DNA from: Streptomyces sp. WZ.A104
Lineage (GTDB): Bacteria; Actinomycetota; Actinomycetes; Streptomycetales; Streptomycetaceae
Assembly: GCF_002382885.1 (NCBI RefSeq)
Contig: NZ_NWVL01000062.1
Coordinates: 1 to 48,850, forward strand
DNA: 48,850 nt
Direction: 5' to 3'
Shown here: one piece after another, positions 7,515 through 16,642 of the stretch
Numbering within the stretch: the first letter of the stretch is position 1
How the letters are laid out: the number at the start of each line of letters is the position of its first letter
Position numbers and translations under genes: made by a program
The notes under the pieces: generated by a model
What the model was told of the DNA's origin: nothing
What the model saw: the letters and a program-made list of their open reading frames with translations, nothing else
The model's database searches: none

Positions 7515-8282
7515 TCAGCCCCCGCACTGGGCGAGCATGGCCTCCTTGTCCGCCGCAGTGACGGGGAGTTCGTACTTCAGCGAGACCTGGGCGAACCGCA
7601 CCGCGTACGAGCAGCGGACCGGCTTGTACGGCGGCAGCCAGGAGGCGGGGCCGGAGTCGCGCTTGGCGTTGTTGGCCGGGCCGTCCACCGGGAGGAGGTT
7701 GAGCGGGTCGTTGGCGATCTGCTCCCGCTTGGTGTCGTTCCAGCGGGCGGCGCCCATCTGCCAGTTGTAGGACAGCGGCATCACATGGTCTATCTGCACC
7801 GCGGTCGCCTGCTGCTTGCGCCAGTCGATGCTCCGGCCGGTGTAGGGGTCCTTGAGCTTCATCGAGACGACGACGCAGTCGGAGCCCGACCGGTGCTCGA
7901 TGTCCTTGCCGTCCCGGGCTAGCAGGTCGTTACGGGTGTCGCAGCCGTTCCGGGCGAGCGGGATGCCGTCGATCCCGTCCTTCCAGGCGGAGCCGAACTT
8001 CTTCCGCTCGTACCCGGTCTTCGGGCCTCGCCCCTTGGTGGCCACCTTCTCGATGACCTTGCGCGCGGCGGCCCGGTCCGCGTCGGTGGTGAGGGGGGCC
8101 AGGCCCGGCTTCGTACCGTCGGGGTTGTCCAGCGGGCTGGCGCCGAAGCCCTCGGCGGACTGCGCCCCGCCGCTGCCCTCCTCGGCCGCGAGGTCGCCGG
8201 GGTTGCACCCGGCCAGGGCGAGCACGACGAGGGCACTGAGGGCGGGCAGGGCCGCTGTTCGGTACGTACGGGGAGCTATCAC
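7515..8282 (-). CDS. exported HNH endonuclease, lipoprotein
   Basis: A 255-residue HNH nuclease of the family common in actinomycete secretomes (GmrSD C-terminal/DUF1524-related). The N-terminus is a lipoprotein signal peptide (LVVLALAGC, cysteine near residue 26), placing it outside the cell on the membrane. The nuclease core is visible as QIDHVMPLSYNW (catalytic His in DHV), then the asparagines of ANDPLNLLPV and NNAKRD (HNH third motif N..K). Cysteines in NGCDTRND, SDCVVV, VRCSYA and AQCGG probably form disulfides. Start GTG 8282 is preferred because it begins the signal peptide; an earlier open frame is out of context. Likely role: degrading extracellular DNA for nutrient recovery or during hyphal lysis, inferred from the family and export signal. 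Confidence 0.87.
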   Translation of the reverse strand: MIAPRTYRTAALPALSALVVLALAGCNPGDLAAEEGSGGAQSAEGFGASPLDNPDGTKPGLAPLTTDADRAAARKVIEKVATKGRGPKTGYERKKFGSAWKDGIDGIPLARNGCDTRNDLLARDGKDIEHRSGSDCVVVSMKLKDPYTGRSIDWRKQQATAVQIDHVMPLSYNWQMGAARWNDTKREQIANDPLNLLPVDGPANNAKRDSGPASWLPPYKPVRCSYAVRFAQVSLKYELPVTAADKEAMLAQCGG

Positions 8283-8413
8283 GTGGAGCCATCCTGACGG
8301 GCCTGACGGGCCTGGCGGGGAGAAACCGGACGCGGAGAATCCTATGGGCGTCTGCCCCGCCGTGGACGCGTTCATGACTGGCCCCGGCCGGGCGGCGGCT
8401 CCGCGCCGTGGGT

Positions 8414-8602
8414 TCAGCCGGATTCCGGGGTGCACTCGTACAGATGCCCCGCCTTGATCATCACCGTGGCTTCGACGGGCCGGTCGTGGTCGCTGAACAC
8501 CACCCGCAGGGTGCGCAGGACCGGCAGGTCTCCGGGGAGGCGGAGCAGGCGGTACCGATCCGGCGTCGCGACGCGGGCCGAGACTCGGTCCACGCTGAGC
8601 CG
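8414..8602 (-). pseudogene. remnant of GntR/HutC regulator (UTRA C-terminus)
   Basis: The minus-strand frame reads LSVDRVSARVATPDRYRLL, then LPVLRTLRVVFSDHDRPVEA and VMIKAGHLYE before a stop. This is the typical end of a UTRA ligand-binding domain of GntR/HutC-family regulators (L-P-x-x-x-P-V-L-R, R-V-V, R-P-V-E). About 60 residues remain of a protein that is normally about 240-260 residues; the HTH and most of the ligand domain are missing upstream. Confidence 0.65.
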
Positions 8603-8685
8603 GGGCTGGGTAGCCGAGCGAGGCCAGGAGCGTGGGCGTGCCACCCGTGCACCGCCAGCCGACCCTGATCCGTGCGCCGTCATCC

Positions 8686-8850
8686 GATCCTGATCTCGTA
8701 CCGCAGCCGGAGGACGACAGCTGCTCAGGGCGCGGCCTGTTCCTCGTCAGTGAACTCGCCGCGGACTTCGGCATCGACCACCACGTCGTGGGCGAGACGG
8801 TCCGGGCCGCGTTCAAGCTGCCCTCGGCGCCCTCGCGGGCCGCACCGAGC
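8686..8850 (+). pseudogene. remnant of RsbW-like anti-sigma/ATPase protein
   Basis: The plus frame reads EDDSCSGRGLFLVSELAADF then GIDHHVVGETVRAAFKLP. The GRGLxLV box followed about 20 residues later by G-x-x-V-x-A is the end of the GHKL ATP-binding domain of RsbW-type serine kinases, which are very numerous in Streptomyces. The preceding N-box half of the domain is absent, and the frame runs on into the mfd terminator. It lies head-to-tail opposite the GntR remnant, so a deletion has probably removed the parts between or beside them. Confidence 0.55.
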
Positions 8851-8855
8851 GCCTC

Positions 8856-8885
8856 GGGCCTTGCCGGACCGGTCCGGCAAGGCCC
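8856..8885 (-). terminator. mfd transcription terminator, perfect palindrome
   Basis: A 30-bp perfect palindrome with arms GGGCCTTGCCGGACC and GGTCCGGCAAGGCCC starts 22 bases after the mfd stop. It would fold into a long stem with a tight central turn. Confidence 0.75.
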
Positions 8886-8906
8886 GATGGGGTCTGGAGC
8901 CCGGAC

Positions 8907-11900
8907 CTACGACCCCAGGATCGTCGTCAGGAACTCCCCCGTCCACGCCAGCAGTTCGCGGCCGATGACCGGCTTGCCGCCGATCTTGCCCGTCGTCGGG
9001 CGCGGGACCAGGATCTGGTGGGCGGCCGGCTTGATGACCGACTTGGGGTGCAGGCGCTTGAGGCGGAGTTCCTGGGACTCGCGGAGTTCCACCGGGGCGA
9101 AGCGGATGTTGGGGCCCTGGAGGACGATCTCGCCGACTCCGCAGGCGCGGGCCAGCATGCGCAGGCCTGCGACCAGGAGGAGGTTCTCGACCGGTTCGGG
9201 CAGGGGGCCGTAGCGGTCGGTCAACTCCTCGCGGACCGCGCGGATGTCGTCCTCCGAGGAGGCCGAGGCGATCGCACGGTAGGCCTGGAGGCGGAGGCGC
9301 TCGCCGGGGGCGTAGTCGTGCGGGACGTGCGCGTCGACCGGGAGCTCGATCTTGACCTCCAGCGGGGGCTCCTCCTCGACGCCGCCCTCCATCTGGGCCC
9401 GGTAGTCGGCGACGGCCTCGCCGACCATGCGTACGTACAGGTCGAAGCCGACGCCCGCGATGTGGCCGGACTGCTCGCCGCCCAGGAGATTGCCCGCGCC
9501 CCGGATCTCCAGGTCCTTCATCGCCACGTACATGCCCGCGCCCATCTCCGTGTGCTGCGCGATCGTGGCGAGGCGCTCGTGGGCGGTCTCGGTGAGGGGC
9601 TTCTCCGGGGGATACAGGAAATAGGCGTAGCCGCGGTCGCGGCCTCGGCCCACCCGGCCGCGCAGCTGGTGCAGCTGGGAGAGGCCGAAGTTGTCGCCGC
9701 GCTCGACGATCAGGGTGTTGGCGTTGGAGATGTCGATGCCGGACTCGACGATCGTCGTGGAGACCAGGACGTCGAACTTCTTCTCCCAGAAGTCCACCAC
9801 CACCTGTTCCAGGGCCGCTTCCGACATCTGGCCGTGGGCCGTGGCGATCCTGGCCTCGGGGACGATCTCGCGCAGGCGGGCAGCGGCCCGGTCGATGGAC
9901 TCGACCCGGTTGTGGATGTAGAAGACCTGGCCCTCCCGCAGGAGTTCACGGCGGATGGACGCGCCGATCTGCTTCTCCTCGTACGGGCCGACGAAGGTGA
10001 GGACGGGGTGGCGCTCCTCCGGCGGGGTGGTGATCGTGGACATCTCGCGGATGCCGGTGACCGCCATTTCGAGCGTACGGGGGATGGGCGTAGCGGACAT
10101 GGTGAGGACGTCGACGTTGGCGCGGAGCTTCTTCAACTGCTCCTTGTGCTCGACGCCGAAGCGCTGCTCCTCGTCCACGATGACCAGACCGAGGTCCTTG
10201 AACTTCGTCTCGGAGGAGAACAGGCGGTGGGTGCCGATGACCAGGTCGACCGCGCCGTCCTTGAGCCCTTCGAGCGTCGCCTTGGACTCCGTTTCGGACT
10301 GGAATCGGCTCAGCGCCCGCACGTTGACCGGGAATTGGGAGTAGCGCTCGGTGAACGTGCCGTAGTGCTGCTGGACGAGGAGGGTCGTGGGGACCAGGAC
10401 CGCGACCTGCTTGCCGTCCTGGACCGCCTTGAACGCCGCGCGGACCGCGATCTCCGTCTTGCCGTAGCCGACGTCGCCGCAGATCAGGCGATCCATCGGG
10501 ACCGTCTTCTCCATGTCCTCCTTGACCTCGGCGATCGTGGAGAGCTGGTCGGGCGTCTCCGCGTACGGGAAGGCGTCCTCCAGCTCGCGCTGCCAGGGCG
10601 TGTCCGCGCCGAAGGCGTGGCCGGGGGCGGCCATCCGGGCGGAGTAGAGCTTGATGAGGTCGGCGGCGATCTCCTTGACCGCCTTCTTCGCCCGCTGCTT
10701 CGTCTTCGTCCAGTCCGCGCCGCCGAGCCGGTGCAGGGTCGGGGCCTCGCCGCCGACGTACTTGGTGACCTGCTCCAGCTGGTCGGTCGGGATGTAGAGA
10801 CGGTCGCCGGGCTGACCGCGCTTGGCGGGGGCGTACTCGACGAGCAGATACTCGCGGGTCGCGCCCTGGACCGTACGCTGCACCATCTCCACGTACCGGC
10901 CGACGCCGTGCTGCTCGTGGACGATGTAGTCGCCGACCTCCAGGGTCAGCGGGTCGATCGTCTTCCGGCGGCGGGCCGGCATCCGGCCCAGGTCCTTGGT
11001 GGCGGTGCGCTGGCCGGTCAGGTCCGTCTCGGTGAGCACGGCGACCTTGAGCACCGGGTCGACGAAGCCCTGGTCGATGGCCCCGCAGGAGACGTGCACG
11101 AGGGAGGGGGCGACCTCGGTGAGGTCCGGGGTCAGACGGGCAGCGATGCCCTCCCCGCTCAGCACCTCGACCGTACGGGAGGCGAGGCCCTGGCCCTCCG
11201 TCACGTACACCGTGCGCCAGCCGTCGGCCAGCCAGCCCTTGGTGTCGGCGAGCGCGCGGGCGGTGTCGCCCCGGTACGCCTCGGGGGCGTGCATGGAGAG
11301 CTGGAGGGTGTCGTCGTCGTGGTCGGCGGCGTCGGCGGCGAAGGGCGAGATGGACCACCACATCATGCCCAGCTCGCGGGCCCGGTCCCGGACGTCCGCG
11401 ATGCCCCACAGCGAGGCCGCGCCCACGTCGATCGGGGCCTCGCCGCCGCCCGCGCTCGCCGCCCACGACGCCTGGAGGAACTCCTGGCTGGTGGCGACCA
11501 GGTCGGCGGCCCGAGTACGCACCCGCTCCGGGTCGCAGACCAGCGCCATCGCGTCCTTCGGCAGCACGTCGAGCAGCAGCTCCATGTCGTCGACCAGCAC
11601 CGGGGCCAGCGACTCCATGCCCTCGACCGCGATGCCCTCCGCGATCTTGCCGAGCAGCTCGCCCAGCTCCGGGTGCGCCTCGGCCAGCGCCGCCGCCCGC
11701 TCCCGCACCTCGTCGGTCAGCAGCAGCTCACGGCAGGGCGGCGCCCACAGCCCGTGTGCGGCGACCTCCAGGGACCGCTGGTCGGCGATCTTGAAGTAGC
11801 GGATCTCCTCGACGTCATCGCCCCAGAACTCCACCCGAAGCGGGTGCTCCTCGGTCGGCGGGAAGACGTCAAGAATCCCGCCGCGCACGGCGAACTCGCC

Positions 11901-12440
11901 CCGCTTCTCGACCAGTTCGACCCGGGCGTACGCGGCGGCCGCCAGCGCGTCCACCACCTCCCCCAGGTCCGCGCTCTGCCCGCTGCTCAGGCTCACCGGC
12001 TCCAGCTCGCCGAGCCCCTTGACCTGCGGCTGGAGCACGGACCGGATCGGCGCGACGACCACGGAGACCGGGCCGGTCTCCGGGTCGTCCTCGCGCGGGT
12101 GGGCCAGGCGCCGCAGCACGGCGAGGCGGCGGCCCACGGTGTCCGAGCGGGGCGAGAGCCGCTCGTGCGGCAGGGTCTCCCAGGACGGGAACTCCGCCAC
12201 CGTGTCCGGCGGCAGCAGCGTGCGCAGCGCGGCGGCCAGGTCCTCGGCCTCCCGGCCCGTCGCGGTCACGGCCAGCACCGTACGGCCGGTCTGCCGGGCC
12301 AGCGCGGCGACGGCGAACGGGCGCGCACCGGGCGGACCCACCAGGTCGACGTGCATCCGGTGCCCGTCCTCGGCGGCCTTCACCGCCTCGGCGAGCGCCG
12401 GGTCCGTAACGACGACATCCAGCAGACCGTGCAGACTCAT
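8907..12440 (-). CDS. mfd: transcription-repair coupling factor Mfd
   Basis: The 1177-residue Mfd translocase recognises RNA polymerase stalled at DNA lesions, pushes it off and recruits UvrA. The UvrB-homology region is N-terminal (WETLPHERLSPRSDTVGRR near residues 80-98), the RNA-polymerase-interacting domain includes the DYIVHEQHGVGRY segment, and the translocase has Walker A GDVGYGKTE near residue 655, the DEEQ box VDEEQRFGV near 755 and SATPIPRTL. The RecG-like TRG motif and C-terminal D7 domain follow. Length is normal for Streptomyces. ATG 12440 follows GGACGG; an upstream extension lacks family similarity. It is transcribed alone, downstream of the ABC operon but separated by a terminator and repeat DNA. 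Confidence 0.97.
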   Translation of the reverse strand: MSLHGLLDVVVTDPALAEAVKAAEDGHRMHVDLVGPPGARPFAVAALARQTGRTVLAVTATGREAEDLAAALRTLLPPDTVAEFPSWETLPHERLSPRSDTVGRRLAVLRRLAHPREDDPETGPVSVVVAPIRSVLQPQVKGLGELEPVSLSSGQSADLGEVVDALAAAAYARVELVEKRGEFAVRGGILDVFPPTEEHPLRVEFWGDDVEEIRYFKIADQRSLEVAAHGLWAPPCRELLLTDEVRERAAALAEAHPELGELLGKIAEGIAVEGMESLAPVLVDDMELLLDVLPKDAMALVCDPERVRTRAADLVATSQEFLQASWAASAGGGEAPIDVGAASLWGIADVRDRARELGMMWWSISPFAADAADHDDDTLQLSMHAPEAYRGDTARALADTKGWLADGWRTVYVTEGQGLASRTVEVLSGEGIAARLTPDLTEVAPSLVHVSCGAIDQGFVDPVLKVAVLTETDLTGQRTATKDLGRMPARRRKTIDPLTLEVGDYIVHEQHGVGRYVEMVQRTVQGATREYLLVEYAPAKRGQPGDRLYIPTDQLEQVTKYVGGEAPTLHRLGGADWTKTKQRAKKAVKEIAADLIKLYSARMAAPGHAFGADTPWQRELEDAFPYAETPDQLSTIAEVKEDMEKTVPMDRLICGDVGYGKTEIAVRAAFKAVQDGKQVAVLVPTTLLVQQHYGTFTERYSQFPVNVRALSRFQSETESKATLEGLKDGAVDLVIGTHRLFSSETKFKDLGLVIVDEEQRFGVEHKEQLKKLRANVDVLTMSATPIPRTLEMAVTGIREMSTITTPPEERHPVLTFVGPYEEKQIGASIRRELLREGQVFYIHNRVESIDRAAARLREIVPEARIATAHGQMSEAALEQVVVDFWEKKFDVLVSTTIVESGIDISNANTLIVERGDNFGLSQLHQLRGRVGRGRDRGYAYFLYPPEKPLTETAHERLATIAQHTEMGAGMYVAMKDLEIRGAGNLLGGEQSGHIAGVGFDLYVRMVGEAVADYRAQMEGGVEEEPPLEVKIELPVDAHVPHDYAPGERLRLQAYRAIASASSEDDIRAVREELTDRYGPLPEPVENLLLVAGLRMLARACGVGEIVLQGPNIRFAPVELRESQELRLKRLHPKSVIKPAAHQILVPRPTTGKIGGKPVIGRELLAWTGEFLTTILGS

Positions 12441-12624
12441 GGGGTTTCCGTCCGGGTGATCAAGAGGTTGCTGGCAGCCGGCTGCTGCCAGGGGGCAACG
12501 CGAAGGGCCCGACACGTGGAGGGTGACCGGCTCTGATCCGCCGGACACCCCGGGAACGGGCCGGGGGTTCCAGCCTACGGCCCGGGGGTGACAGCCGCTC
12601 CCGCAACCGGCGGGGAGACCACTT

Positions 12625-12730
12625 CCCGGAGCCCCGGGCCTTCCCGGAGACCCCAGGCCTTCCAGGAGACCCCGTGCCTGCCACGGGGAGCCCGGGCCTG
12701 CCACGGAGAGCCCGGGCCTGCCACGGGCAG
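12625..12730. repeat. degenerate ~20-bp tandem repeat
   Basis: About five degenerate copies of a 19-20 bp unit with the core GAGCCCGGGCCTGCCACG (variants GGAGACCCCAGGCCTTCC and GGAGACCCCGTGCCTGCC). The last two copies are nearly identical. Confidence 0.65.
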
Positions 12731-12745
12731 CGGGCCCGCCCCGGG

Positions 12746-12837
12746 ACAGGCCCGGAAGAGCAGGATCGACCCGAGGACAGGCCTGGGAGAACAGGATCAG
12801 CCCGAGGCGAACCCGGAAGAACAGGATCGGCCCCGGG
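12746..12837. repeat. 31-bp tandem repeat, three copies
   Basis: Three consecutive ~31-bp units at 12746-12776, 12777-12807 and 12808-12837, each containing GGAAGAnCAGGATCGnCCC or a close variant. The array abuts the ABC terminator hairpin. Confidence 0.7.
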
Positions 12838-12861
12838 ACGTTGGAGGAACGTCCCGGGGCC
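12829..12861 (-). terminator. terminator of the ABC exporter operon
   Basis: A perfect 14-bp stem (outer GG/CC, then CCCCGGGACGTT paired with AACGTCCCGGGG) around the 5-base loop GGAGG, 57 bases past the permease stop. Confidence 0.85.
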
Positions 12862-12917
12862 TGCCCGTCATCCTACGGTGACCCCGTAGGAGTCATCCCA
12901 AGTGTCCGTGCGCCCCC

Positions 12918-15503
12918 TCAGCCGTCCGTGGCGATCGCGTTCAGGACGTTCATCCGGCCCGCCCGGAAGGCCGGGACGAGAGCGGCGAACAGTCCGACGA
13001 GCGCCGAGCAGGCGAAGACCGTGAGGATCGTCGGCCACGGGATCTCCAGGACTTCGAGGCCCTCCAGAGCCAGCAGCTTCTGTGCCGCGGTGCCCCAGCC
13101 CATCCCGAGGCCCAGTCCGAGCAGGGCGCCGAAGAGGGCGATGACGACGGACTCCAGCCGGATCATCCGGCGCAGCTGGCGACGGGAGAGCCCGATGGCG
13201 CGCATCAGGCCGATCTCCCGGGTCCGCTCGACGACGGACAGGGCGAGGGTGTTCACCACACCGAGCACGGCGACGATGATCGCGAGGGCGAGCAGTCCGT
13301 ACACGATGTTCAGCAGCTGGCCGATCTGGTCCTTCAGCTGTTCCTTGAAGTCGGCCTGGTTCTGCACCTTGTAGACGGGGTATTCGGCGAGCGCGCTCTT
13401 GAGGGCCGCGTACGCCTCCTTCTCCTTGCCCTCCTCCGCCTTGCCGAACATCACCACGTTCTGCGGCATCCGGTCGGCGGGGATGTGGGAGGCGGCCGTG
13501 GTGAGGTTGGTGTACATCGCACCGCGGTCGATGTTGGTGTCGTCGGAGGTGATGGCCGCGACCTTCAGCTTCGCCGTCCGGCCCGCATCGAAGGCGACGG
13601 TGAGGGTGTCGCCGACCTTCACCCCGTGCCGCTCGGCGTACTCGTCGCCGACGGACATGGCGTTCTTGCCGTACGCCTTCGCGAGGTCGCCGGAGACGGC
13701 CGTGCGGCGGACGTCCTTCTGATACGTCGGGTCGGCGGCCACGACGCCCTCGTCCTCCGTCTTGCCGTTGGGCGCGGTGATCTTGGCCTTGACGAAGGTG
13801 TAGTCGGTCATGTGCTCCAGGCCCGGCACGGCCCGCACGGCGTCGGCGGCCTGGGGCACGATCGGCCGCCCGGCGCCGCTGTCCTGGACGATGAAGTCCG
13901 CGCCGACCGACTTGTCGAGCTCCTCGGTGGCCGAGGCCACCATGGAGGACCCGACGACGGACAGACAGGCCACCAGGGCGAGCCCGATCATCAGGGCGGC
14001 GCCGGTCGCTCCCGTACGCCTGGGGTTGCGCAGCGCGTTGCGCTCGGCGAGCCGGCCGACCGGGCCGAAGAGCCGCAGGACGACGACGCTGAGGGCCCGC
14101 ACCACCACACCGGCCAGCAGCGGGCCGATCACGATGAAGCCGATCAGGGTCAGCAGCACGCCCAGGGCCAGGAACATCGAGCCCTCGGTGGCCTTGTCGG
14201 CCTGCGTGGTCGCCCAGAGGGCCGCACCGCCTGCCGCCGTGAGGACCAGACCGATACCGGCCCTGACCCGGCCGGAACGGCCGTCGGCGGGGGTCCCGGC
14301 GTCGCGCAGGGCGGCCATCGGGGAGACCTTGCCGGCCCGGCGCGCCGGGATGTACGCGGCGAGGACGGTGACGACGACGCCGAGCGCCAGGCCGATCACG
14401 GGGGTCGTCCAGGCGACGGTGAGGTCCCTGGTGGACAGCTCCATGCCCACGGCGCCCATCAGCTTCATCAGCCCGACGGCGAGTCCGATGCCGGCGACGA
14501 CACCGAGGACGGAGCCGACGATGCCGAGGAGGACGGCCTCCAGGAGGACGGACCGGTTGACCTGCTTGCGGCTGGAGCCGATGGCCCGCATCAGGCCGAT
14601 CTCGCGGGTCCGCTGGGCGACCAGCATCGAGAAGGTGTTGACGATGAGGAAGATGCCGACGAGGAAGGCGATTCCGGCGAAGCCGAGCATCGCGTACTTC
14701 ATGACGTCCAGGAAGGCTCCCATGGAGTCCTTGTTGGCGTCGGCGGCCTCCTGCTGGGTCTGGAGCTTGTACGCGGCGGAGCCGTCGAGGGCGGCGGCCA
14801 CGTTCTTCTTGAGCTGGATGTCGCTGACGCCGCTCTTCGCGGTCACCAGGATCTGGGTGAAGACGTCGGGGGCGCCCAGCAGGTGCTTCTGGGCGGTGGC
14901 GGTGTCGAGGTAGACGACGGCCGCGCCCGGGTTGGTGACGGTGAAGGACGCGATGCCGCTGATCTTCGCCTTGATGTCACCGGTGACGGCGATGGTGCGC
15001 AGCTCGTCGCCGATCTTGAGCTTGTGCTTCTTCGCGGTGTCGGCGTCGACCATCACCTCGGTGGGACCGCGGGGCGCGTGTCCGGAGGTGATCTCCATCG
15101 AACGCAGGTCGTTCCGGGTCCAGTTGCTCGCGATGGTGGGGGCTCCGGTCTCGGAGCCCATGTTCTTGTTCTCGCTGTTGACGACGGTGACCGCCATGGA
15201 GAAGGCGGCGCCCTCGGCGCGCTCGACCCCTTCGGCCTTCTCGACCTGCTGGATCACGGAGGCGGGCAGCGAGGCGGGCTTGCCGTCGGCGGGCTGCTCG
15301 TCGTTCTCGCCGGCCTCCTTCGGGCTGACGGTGACGTCGGGCGAGGAGACGGCGAAGAGCTTGTCGAAGGTGGTGTTCATCGTGTCGGTGAACACGAGCG
15401 TGCCGCAGACGAACGCCACCGACAGCAGCACCGCCACCGCCGAGAGAGCCATCCGGCCCTTGTGCGCGAAGAAGTTGCGCATCGAGGTCTTCCAGACAGT
15501 CAT
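12918..15503 (-). CDS. ABC transporter permease, two FtsX domains
   Basis: An 861-residue MacB/LolCDE-type permease. It begins with an N-terminal membrane helix (MALSAVAVLLSVAFVCGTLVF), a large extracytoplasmic periplasmic-core-like domain, a first FtsX block of three helices with the RTREIGLMRAIG motif, a middle pair of helices, a second extracytoplasmic domain and a final FtsX block with a second copy of RTREIGLMRAIG. This is the standard fused ten-helix layout. Such proteins do not move substrate through the bilayer like drug pumps but transmit ATPase force to the outside; roles include peptide or lipoprotein export and antibiotic resistance, and the substrate here is unknown. The start overlaps the ATPase stop (ATGA at 15500-15503). 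Confidence 0.93.
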   Translation of the reverse strand: MTVWKTSMRNFFAHKGRMALSAVAVLLSVAFVCGTLVFTDTMNTTFDKLFAVSSPDVTVSPKEAGENDEQPADGKPASLPASVIQQVEKAEGVERAEGAAFSMAVTVVNSENKNMGSETGAPTIASNWTRNDLRSMEITSGHAPRGPTEVMVDADTAKKHKLKIGDELRTIAVTGDIKAKISGIASFTVTNPGAAVVYLDTATAQKHLLGAPDVFTQILVTAKSGVSDIQLKKNVAAALDGSAAYKLQTQQEAADANKDSMGAFLDVMKYAMLGFAGIAFLVGIFLIVNTFSMLVAQRTREIGLMRAIGSSRKQVNRSVLLEAVLLGIVGSVLGVVAGIGLAVGLMKLMGAVGMELSTRDLTVAWTTPVIGLALGVVVTVLAAYIPARRAGKVSPMAALRDAGTPADGRSGRVRAGIGLVLTAAGGAALWATTQADKATEGSMFLALGVLLTLIGFIVIGPLLAGVVVRALSVVVLRLFGPVGRLAERNALRNPRRTGATGAALMIGLALVACLSVVGSSMVASATEELDKSVGADFIVQDSGAGRPIVPQAADAVRAVPGLEHMTDYTFVKAKITAPNGKTEDEGVVAADPTYQKDVRRTAVSGDLAKAYGKNAMSVGDEYAERHGVKVGDTLTVAFDAGRTAKLKVAAITSDDTNIDRGAMYTNLTTAASHIPADRMPQNVVMFGKAEEGKEKEAYAALKSALAEYPVYKVQNQADFKEQLKDQIGQLLNIVYGLLALAIIVAVLGVVNTLALSVVERTREIGLMRAIGLSRRQLRRMIRLESVVIALFGALLGLGLGMGWGTAAQKLLALEGLEVLEIPWPTILTVFACSALVGLFAALVPAFRAGRMNVLNAIATDG

Positions 15504-16288
15504 GACGTCCGCCCACGTGCGTCGAAGTGCTTCATACGGTCGAGGACCTGGTCCGCGGTCGGGTTGTACATCTCATCGACGATGGAGCCGTCGGCGAGGT
15601 AGAGCACCCGGTCCGCGTAGGAGGCGGCGACGGGGTCGTGGGTGACCATGACGATGGTCTGGCCCAGCTCGTCGACCGACTTGCGGAGGAAGGACAGGAC
15701 TTCGGCACCGGCCCGGGAGTCCAGGTTTCCGGTGGGCTCGTCACCGAAGATGATCTCCGGCCGGGCGGCGAGCGCCCGGGCGACCGCGACGCGCTGCTGC
15801 TGACCGCCGGAGAGCTGGGTGGGACGGTGCTTGAGCCGCTCGGCGAGCCCGACGGTCTCCACGACCTGCTGGAGCCAGGCGGCGTCCGGCTTGCGGCCCG
15901 CGATGTCCATCGGCAGCGTGATGTTCTCGATCGCGTTGAGCGTCGGGAGCAGGTTGAAGGCCTGGAAGATGAACCCGATCCGGTCGCGCCGGAGTTGGGT
16001 GAGCTTCTTGTCCTTGAGCCCCGTGATCTCGGTCTCGTCGAGGAAGATCTCGCCCGACGTGACCGTGTCGAGCCCGGCCAGGCAGTGCATCAGGGTGGAC
16101 TTGCCGGAGCCGGACGGTCCCATGATCGCCGTGAACTGCCCGCGGGCTATGTCCACGTCCACATGGTCGAGCGCGACGACCCGGGTCTCCCCGGTGCCGT
16201 ACGCCTTCACGACCTGCCGCGCTCGCGCCGCGACGGCCGTACGCCCTCCAGTGCCCCCGTGCCTGGGAATGGTCACAGCCGTTGTCAC
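15500..16288 (-). CDS. ABC transporter ATP-binding protein, MacB/LolD type
   Basis: A 262-residue ATPase that powers the adjacent FtsX-type permease. Walker A GPSGSGKST is at 57-65, the Q-loop is in FIFQAFNLLP, the signature LSGGQQQRVA at 159-168, Walker B IIFGDEP at 179-185 and the switch histidine H217 in VTHDP. All are intact. GTG 16288 is used, with AGGAG placed 8 bases upstream. It is the first gene of a two-gene operon and its stop overlaps the permease start, so the subunits are made in step. A short inverted repeat just upstream may be an operator. Confidence 0.95.
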   Translation of the reverse strand: MTTAVTIPRHGGTGGRTAVAARARQVVKAYGTGETRVVALDHVDVDIARGQFTAIMGPSGSGKSTLMHCLAGLDTVTSGEIFLDETEITGLKDKKLTQLRRDRIGFIFQAFNLLPTLNAIENITLPMDIAGRKPDAAWLQQVVETVGLAERLKHRPTQLSGGQQQRVAVARALAARPEIIFGDEPTGNLDSRAGAEVLSFLRKSVDELGQTIVMVTHDPVAASYADRVLYLADGSIVDEMYNPTADQVLDRMKHFDARGRTS

Positions 16289-16304
16289 GGTATATCTCCT
16301 ATGT

Positions 16305-16317
16305 CAGTCGATGACTG
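16305..16317 (-). promoter_or_regulatory. inverted repeat before the ABC operon
   Basis: CAGTC-N3-GACTG sits 17 bases upstream of the ATPase start, just before its ribosome site. Its position would suit a repressor operator or leader element. No regulator gene is adjacent. Confidence 0.3.
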
Positions 16318-16642
16318 GACGTTTTTGGGTACAGCCCAAGTCTGGGTTCAGGAGGGGTTCCGGCACGATGGTGCCCAGCGCAGTCTTGAGGTGGGGTTTT
16401 CCCCACCCGCCCCCCTGCGGTACGCCGCAAGCGCGACGTAAGAACAGGCTAAGGAAGCACCCCCGCCCACCACGTCCTCCGCCGGGAGGAAGGGGCCCTG
16501 GCCACTATGAGGGGGTGCCCCCTAGGGGGCCTCGCCCCCTGGGTGGAGACGAGGTCAGGGGCATGGTTCCGGGCGACGGGGCCGCCCATCAACCGGAGCC
16601 AAAACGTCCGCCGCCGACCCGCAAGCGGAGCCGACCGTCGCC

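Larger units (their letters stand above)
8283..8906. other. 624-bp region with gene remnants and terminator
   Basis: Between the nuclease gene and mfd there is no intact gene. It holds the C-terminal remnant of a GntR-type regulator on the minus strand, the C-terminal remnant of an RsbW-like kinase on the plus strand, and a perfect palindrome behind mfd, each listed separately. Confidence 0.7.
12441..12917. other. 477-bp intergenic region rich in short repeats
   Basis: This is the gap between the ABC permease stop and the mfd start. It contains the ABC operon terminator and two tandem arrays, listed separately. The mfd promoter should lie in about 12441-12620; no clear consensus was found. 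Reading frames here are repeat-derived and have no recognisable protein. Confidence 0.6.

Noticed and set aside
9018..12536. 1172-codon open frame on the plus strand opposite mfd
   Set aside because: It is the antisense shadow of mfd caused by extreme third-position GC; its translation is low-complexity and has no family features, while the minus strand is unmistakable Mfd.
12746..12837. Possible CRISPR array (31-bp repeats)
   Set aside because: Repeats are directly abutting with no spacers, imperfect and few; no cas genes nearby.
12588..12881. Small plus-strand frame between mfd and the ABC operon
   Set aside because: It consists of translated tandem repeats and crosses a terminator; no ribosome site.
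13485..15602. 705-codon plus-strand frame opposite the FtsX permease
   Set aside because: Gly/Asp/Val-rich shadow frame; permease helices and RTREIGLMRAIG motifs are on the minus strand.
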